In this document: positions 60,765 to 64,000 of the stretch, one piece after another
How positions within the stretch are numbered: the stretch's first letter is position 1
Layout of the letters: every line of letters begins with the position of its first letter
Source of the DNA: Butyrivibrio sp. MB2005
GTDB lineage: Bacteria > Bacillota > Clostridia > Lachnospirales > Lachnospiraceae
Length of the DNA stretch: 64,000 nucleotides
Direction: 5' to 3'
NCBI RefSeq assembly: GCF_000424285.1
Contig: NZ_AUJP01000010.1
Span: forward strand, 162,672-226,671
Program-made: the position numbers and the translations under genes
The notes under the pieces: generated by a model
What the model was told of the DNA's origin: nothing
The model's database searches: none
What the model saw: the letters and a program-made list of their open reading frames with translations, nothing else

Positions 60765-61298
60765 TCAGTTATTCGGAATTTCCGAACAACTGCCAAAGAA
60801 CTCAATAATCTGTTTCACCGACACAGGATAAAAGTTATTTGCATCCACTCCGACATCATACCTGAGCACACCTTCGTTCCTGTTCTGCTCGTTATAATCC
60901 ATTCTCGCATGTATGTGCCCATGTAGCTGAATACTTCCGCTGTTTTTCTTGGGCCATGACAGCATAGGATAATGCATAAGTGCGAAATATCTTCCATTAA
61001 GTGAAACCGTCATGAAATCTTTTATGTCTTCAAATAATGCTGGATCATATTTTTTATCATGATTCCCATTTATCAGATATTTCTTGCCCTTCATTCTAGC
61101 TATAACACTGTTGGCTTGATCGACACTCATATGGTGGCAAATATCTCCTAGAATATAGACAGTATCATCCTTACCGACAACTGCATTGTAGTTTGTAAGT
61201 AGTATCCGGTTCATATCTTCTACAGATTCAAAAGGTCTGTTCTGCATGGTTATGATGCCTTTATGCCCAAGATGTAAATCACTTGTAAAATATATCAT
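60765..61298 (-). CDS. Metallophosphoesterase
   Basis: A 177-residue calcineurin-like phosphoesterase with SDLHLGH (6-12), GDICHH (about 50-55), NGNHDKK (about 75-81), MHYP and GHIH, the full set of metal-binding motifs. It may be a phosphatase or nuclease; substrate unknown. The ATG follows AAGGGGC. It lies 10 bases past a broken phosphoesterase gene with which it is not homologous over its length. Confidence 0.9.
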   Translation of the reverse strand: MIYFTSDLHLGHKGIITMQNRPFESVEDMNRILLTNYNAVVGKDDTVYILGDICHHMSVDQANSVIARMKGKKYLINGNHDKKYDPALFEDIKDFMTVSLNGRYFALMHYPMLSWPKKNSGSIQLHGHIHARMDYNEQNRNEGVLRYDVGVDANNFYPVSVKQIIEFFGSCSEIPNN

Positions 61299-61308
61299 TG
61301 GCGCCCCT

Positions 61309-61566
61309 TTACACTTCTATCTTCTCAAACTCCCTCGATACCGAATCAATCACTACCATCGCAGATTCACCGATTTGCCGTCCGTCTCGATAAGTAGAAA
61401 ATACATCCGTTGAGATAAATCCATTTTCCTCATAGATCTTATCAACTGGAGTATGCCCTACAACATGTGTATATGTCTCTTTTCTAAAAGCGTCAACATT
61501 CCTGTGCTGTGGTCTGAACCAAAGCGGCGAATCATCATTCCATAGATACTTAGATGAGTCCAACAA
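61309..61566 (-). pseudogene. C-terminal fragment of a metallophosphoesterase
   Basis: 85 codons covering only the last third of a Ser/Thr-phosphatase-like protein: WFRPQHRN, THVVGHTPVDKIYEENG (GHTP motif) and STDVFSTYRDGRQIGESAMV. The N-terminal motifs GDxHG and GDxVDRG are missing, and a stop lies in frame just upstream. Residual TTG start. Confidence 0.75.
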
Positions 61567-61574
61567 TTAACGTA

Positions 61575-61877
61575 TTATTCACCGTAAGAAATTCCCTTTG
61601 CATTTAAATACTCATCCCTCAGCGTTGTCAGGTGATTTATGATGTTAGGATTCCATGAAATCATTGCAGGCAGTTTCTCACAAGGAAACTCCTTGCAAAG
61701 CCCACAAAATTGTACGCCATGCTCTCTAGCACAGGCATGAACTTTACATCTGCCTGAACCCGCCCATTCTGGTACATATCCATCCGCTTCAATGCACCCT
61801 GGGCATGAGCCTTCGATTTTTTTCGGACAACCTACACAACACTCCCCACAAGCTGTAATCGTTGTAAAATCTGTCAT
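61575..61877 (-). CDS. DUF3795 cysteine-rich protein
   Basis: A 100-residue DUF3795 protein with many cysteines in ACGECCVGCPKKIEGSCPGC, RCKVHACAREHGVQFCGLC and EFPCEKL. It probably binds zinc or a cluster; function unknown. It begins a run of short genes of varied origin. Complete by length. Confidence 0.88.
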   Translation of the reverse strand: MTDFTTITACGECCVGCPKKIEGSCPGCIEADGYVPEWAGSGRCKVHACAREHGVQFCGLCKEFPCEKLPAMISWNPNIINHLTTLRDEYLNAKGISYGE

Positions 61878-62148
61878 GCATTCTCTCCCTTGGAAATTTG
61901 CGTACTTTCCGCACTAAATAATCATAGCACAGCAAGGCTTTCCAGCATACACAATAGCTACAATCAAGTATTTCCGCACAAAATTATAGAGGCACTCTAC
62001 AAAAGAATGCCTCTCATTCATCATTTAGTATTACACATTAGTGCTTCCTAAGTTCTTCTGTGGTCACCTCAATCTATATATAGCATCCCACCACTATTTC
62101 ACAAGTTGGGATGAAGGGGTTAAGAAATAGCGGACAAATAAGTCCTAT
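61878..62148. other. Intergenic stretch with a hairpin
   Basis: No gene found. AGAGGCA (about 61989) pairs with TGCCTCT (about 62014) around 13 bases, a weak terminator. It lies after the DUF4869-ATPase pair in the leftward direction. Confidence 0.5.
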
Positions 62149-63126
62149 TTACCCCATGATTTTTCTTAACTCTTCAGGTAAAACAGCGATAATAGCATCT
62201 TTGTTCTTGCCTTCAATATAATAAGGCTTTAACTGGCTCTTATCATATTTCTTAATGCTATCATCAGCAGTTGCTGTCATAAGCAGATCAGTGAAATATC
62301 TCTCCCAGCTAAGGAACTCCCTGCTTTCAATATATTTCTCAGGCTCAGCAAGTATATCATCCAAGTCCTTAATTCCAATTACTCCTGATTTGAGAATTAG
62401 CCATTCGAATGACTCTGGGAAATATAGCATTACATCTTTTCTACTTTTAGCTATAGTAGTGACCTTGGCAACATAGGCACCAAAGGCTGCTCCATCAGCA
62501 ATTACAACCACTTTCTTATTTTCTTCGGCGTTCTCGATTTTTCCAACAAACTGTGAGTTTCCTTCTACACTCACACACTCGCCTTGTTTGCATGCCTTAG
62601 AAAAGAACTGATATCCCGACTTTGAGTCTTCTACCAACACTAGAACTTCTTTATCCAGTGTTTCATTTGAATCATCATAAATTCTGTAAAACTCATGATA
62701 AACTTGCTCTGGATAGTGGTATTTACCTGTTGTTCTGATGCCGTAGATTTCCTGAACACTATACGGCAGATTATATAGAGGCTGTCTTGTAATCAAAACA
62801 AAATAATTTGAAGAAGCCTGTACCAACTCTGCAAAATCTTTGGAATATATAAATGGATAATCTTCATCTATAAACACTATGCTATCTTTATAAACTTCCA
62901 AAATAGTCTTCCAAAGACTAGCATCTCCACCAAATACCACGCAAGGAACATCTGACTGTACACTAATGCCACTCTCTTTTCCATATCTAGAATGCGTCCC
63001 CAATAGATCCAAAAGAGTAGTCTTTCCAGAAGCACTATCGCCTTGAATAACAGTAATATTCCTCTTTATATCAAATTCATATTTTAGTCGTTTTGATTCA
63101 ACAACTACATGATGTTTATTCTTCAT
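62149..63126 (-). CDS. AAA-type ATP-binding protein paired with DUF4869
   Basis: A 325-residue ATPase. Walker A is IQGDSASGKTTLLDLL (about 28-43) and Walker B SIVFIDEDYPF (about 87-97); a Q-loop-like LITRQPLYN follows. The C-terminal 200 residues are not recognised. It starts 21 bases after the DUF4869 gene, which it clearly accompanies. Small ATPase plus DUF4869 pairs occur in accessory DNA of Lachnospiraceae as far as I recall. A defence or toxin-antitoxin role is a guess. Confidence 0.75.
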   Translation of the reverse strand: MKNKHHVVVESKRLKYEFDIKRNITVIQGDSASGKTTLLDLLGTHSRYGKESGISVQSDVPCVVFGGDASLWKTILEVYKDSIVFIDEDYPFIYSKDFAELVQASSNYFVLITRQPLYNLPYSVQEIYGIRTTGKYHYPEQVYHEFYRIYDDSNETLDKEVLVLVEDSKSGYQFFSKACKQGECVSVEGNSQFVGKIENAEENKKVVVIADGAAFGAYVAKVTTIAKSRKDVMLYFPESFEWLILKSGVIGIKDLDDILAEPEKYIESREFLSWERYFTDLLMTATADDSIKKYDKSQLKPYYIEGKNKDAIIAVLPEELRKIMG

Positions 63127-63147
63127 ATATAAAATACTTCCTAGTCA

Positions 63148-63585
63148 TCAAACATATTTTAATGCTTCATGCATATAATCCTTGGCATTTGTTACTTTGA
63201 TATTATCATTAAGAATTTCAATCTCTATATCGTTGCAATCATCAAAGGGCATATAATACCTAAGATTAATGGTGATATCCTCTCTTCTGCCAATCTCTGC
63301 AAGCCATTTTGCACAGTTTTCGCCACAGCTTGTGGCATTAAAAACAAGATCAGGTCTTTTATAAATGCAAATCAGAGTTTGCAATCCACCGGATAGTTTC
63401 TCTGGTGGAATTGGTCCTAAAACATCACTTTCTATCAGCTGTCCTCCCTTATAATGTGACTTATCTATATCAGTCATCATCTCTTCCACAAAAGGATCTG
63501 CCAGCCATTCTTCATCATAATTGAATCTGAACCATGATGGTCCATGCATTACATCTTCTTTTTCACCAAAAAATATTCTTAGCAT
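63148..63585 (-). CDS. DUF4869 family protein
   Basis: A 145-residue protein of the DUF4869 family, starting MLRIFFGEKEDVMHGPSWFR and with LSGGLQTLICIYKRPDLVFN near residues 64-83. Function unknown. The MIHGPSxFF-like N-terminus and CGENCAKWL (about 88-96) are family landmarks. It is the first gene of a two-gene unit with the ATPase at 62149. Confidence 0.8.
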   Translation of the reverse strand: MLRIFFGEKEDVMHGPSWFRFNYDEEWLADPFVEEMMTDIDKSHYKGGQLIESDVLGPIPPEKLSGGLQTLICIYKRPDLVFNATSCGENCAKWLAEIGRREDITINLRYYMPFDDCNDIEIEILNDNIKVTNAKDYMHEALKYV

Positions 63586-63712
63586 TTTTGTTCACCTAAT
63601 AAATGAAGTCTCATTATTTCCGTATATCTTATGATATTATAGCATCATTTCGCCTATCATCGGAACTATATCATTTTTACAAATGTACAAAATGGGGCTG
63701 TGAAATAATAAG

Positions 63713-63787
63713 CCCATGAAAAAAAGAGAAGTAATAGCTGGAAACAGCCGATTACTTCTCTTTTTTCATGGTAAAATATTACCATGA
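63713..63787 (+). promoter_or_regulatory. Nested hairpins at the transposase start
   Basis: CATG-A-run-GAGAAGTAAT (63715-63735) pairs with ATTACTTCTCT-T-run-CATG (63751-63770). A second stem TCATGGTAA/TTACCATGA (63766-63787) includes the start codon. The first resembles a terminator that blocks read-through from outside; the second would hide the start codon in such transcripts. Confidence 0.7.
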
Positions 63788-64000
63788 ACAATCAAACCAA
63801 TTCTTATAATACTATAAATCAGGGCGTTTTACCATTTTTTATTTCAGATTGTTTGGATATCTGTGATCCGGTTTTTACTTTTGACGAACTCGTGGGAGGT
63901 ATGAATCTTGAGAAGTATCTGAAAAATGTGCCAGAGCATAAGCTTGGCAGAATCAGATATAATCCAGTCAAAATGTTGAAGACCGTACTATTCGGTTTTA
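63784..64000 (+). CDS. Transposase, N-terminal part (IS1182-like)
   Basis: A frame from ATG 63784 to the window edge, 72 codons, reading VLPFFISDCLDICDPVFTFD then YLKNVPEHKLGRIRYNPVKM and LKTVLFGF. This is the N-terminal region shared by IS1182 and related IS5-group transposases (pattern: xxDPVxxFxxLVxxxDLxxY...GRxxYxPxxLLKxLLY). The DDE catalytic part is outside the window. No ribosome site of normal quality precedes the ATG. Confidence 0.75.
   Translation, partial: MNNQTNSYNTINQGVLPFFISDCLDICDPVFTFDELVGGMNLEKYLKNVPEHKLGRIRYNPVKMLKTVLFGF

Larger units (their letters stand above)
63711..64000 (+). mobile_element. Insertion sequence, 5' end (IS1182/IS5-like), runs off the window
   Basis: Begins with a long inverted repeat (63715-63735 against 63751-63770) and continues into a transposase gene. 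The other end lies beyond the window, so the exact termini and target duplication are not visible. Confidence 0.7.

Noticed and set aside
1..64000. tRNA or rRNA genes as insertion targets
   Set aside because: No cloverleaf with a GGTTCGAATCC-type T arm was found; a tRNA scan would confirm.

Overview
The window looks like a chromosomal segment of a gut or rumen member of the Lachnospiraceae, closest in gene content to Butyrivibrio or Pseudobutyrivibrio. The grounds are an AT-rich Gram-positive sequence with strong AGGAGG-type ribosome sites, a cytoplasmic-type GH9 cellodextrinase, many methyl-accepting chemotaxis proteins, and lineage-typical families (DUF3793, DUF4869, DUF5688, DUF6765, EFR1 ferredoxins). 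This is inferred from gene content; no rRNA or tRNA gene was seen in the window.

Region 1 (1-8.6 kb) is a small integrative mobilizable element. It reads leftward as two small genes, an FtsK-type coupling ATPase, a MobT/Rep_trans relaxase, an excisionase and a Tn916-type integrase that runs off the left edge. A GC-rich inverted repeat between the ATPase and the relaxase sits where oriT lies in Tn916 and ICEBs1. The cargo is a BcgI-like restriction-modification pair (nuclease-methylase plus specificity subunit) and one unknown gene.

Region 2 (8.6-21 kb) is a graveyard of successive insertions. It holds three copies of a 180-200 bp repeat with a covarying hairpin, arrays of an ACCA-type motif at 11 bp spacing typical of integrase arm sites, a DUF5688-VirD4 fusion pseudogene, a serine-recombinase fragment and a 180 bp duplication carrying the end of an ATPase gene. 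Between them are intact accessory genes: nitroreductase, two chemotaxis receptors, a PBECR4 protein, RhuM-Fic, YhcG/DUF1016 nuclease and a DUF4143 ATPase.

Region 3 (21-54 kb) is mostly core metabolism and transport: EFR1 ferredoxin with a divergent LysR regulator, ZIP metal transporter, acylphosphatase, HAD lipoprotein, GH9 enzyme, a NifX-FKBP fusion, an NADP alcohol dehydrogenase, a COG0523 GTPase, MATE and DMT exporters, an iron alcohol dehydrogenase, the metQ-metN-metI methionine importer, an ABC exporter, a dihydroxy-acid dehydratase, a three-gene membrane operon, an MFS transporter, a putatively metal-regulated DUF3793-Fur unit, an Lsa-type ABC-F protein, pyridoxine kinase, a radical SAM enzyme, and a LytTR two-component system followed by a sugar-binding lipoprotein. 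Two mRNA leaders stand out: metQ is preceded by a Met/Cys-rich 38-codon upstream ORF with mutually exclusive hairpins, and the ABC-F gene by two upstream ORFs ending in an intrinsic terminator.

Region 4 (54-64 kb) is again accessory: a broken phosphotransferase, two GNAT enzymes, an ORF6N-PLD protein, an XRE regulator, an AbiE-like toxin-antitoxin operon with twin inverted-repeat operators, phosphoesterases (one broken), DUF3795, an ATPase-DUF4869 pair, and the first 290 bases of an insertion sequence that continues past the right edge. Across regions 2 and 4, five accessory loci (PBECR4, DUF4143 ATPase, YhcG, ORF6N, AbiE) each carry a long perfect or near-perfect palindrome unique to that locus, upstream of the gene, inside it, or both.
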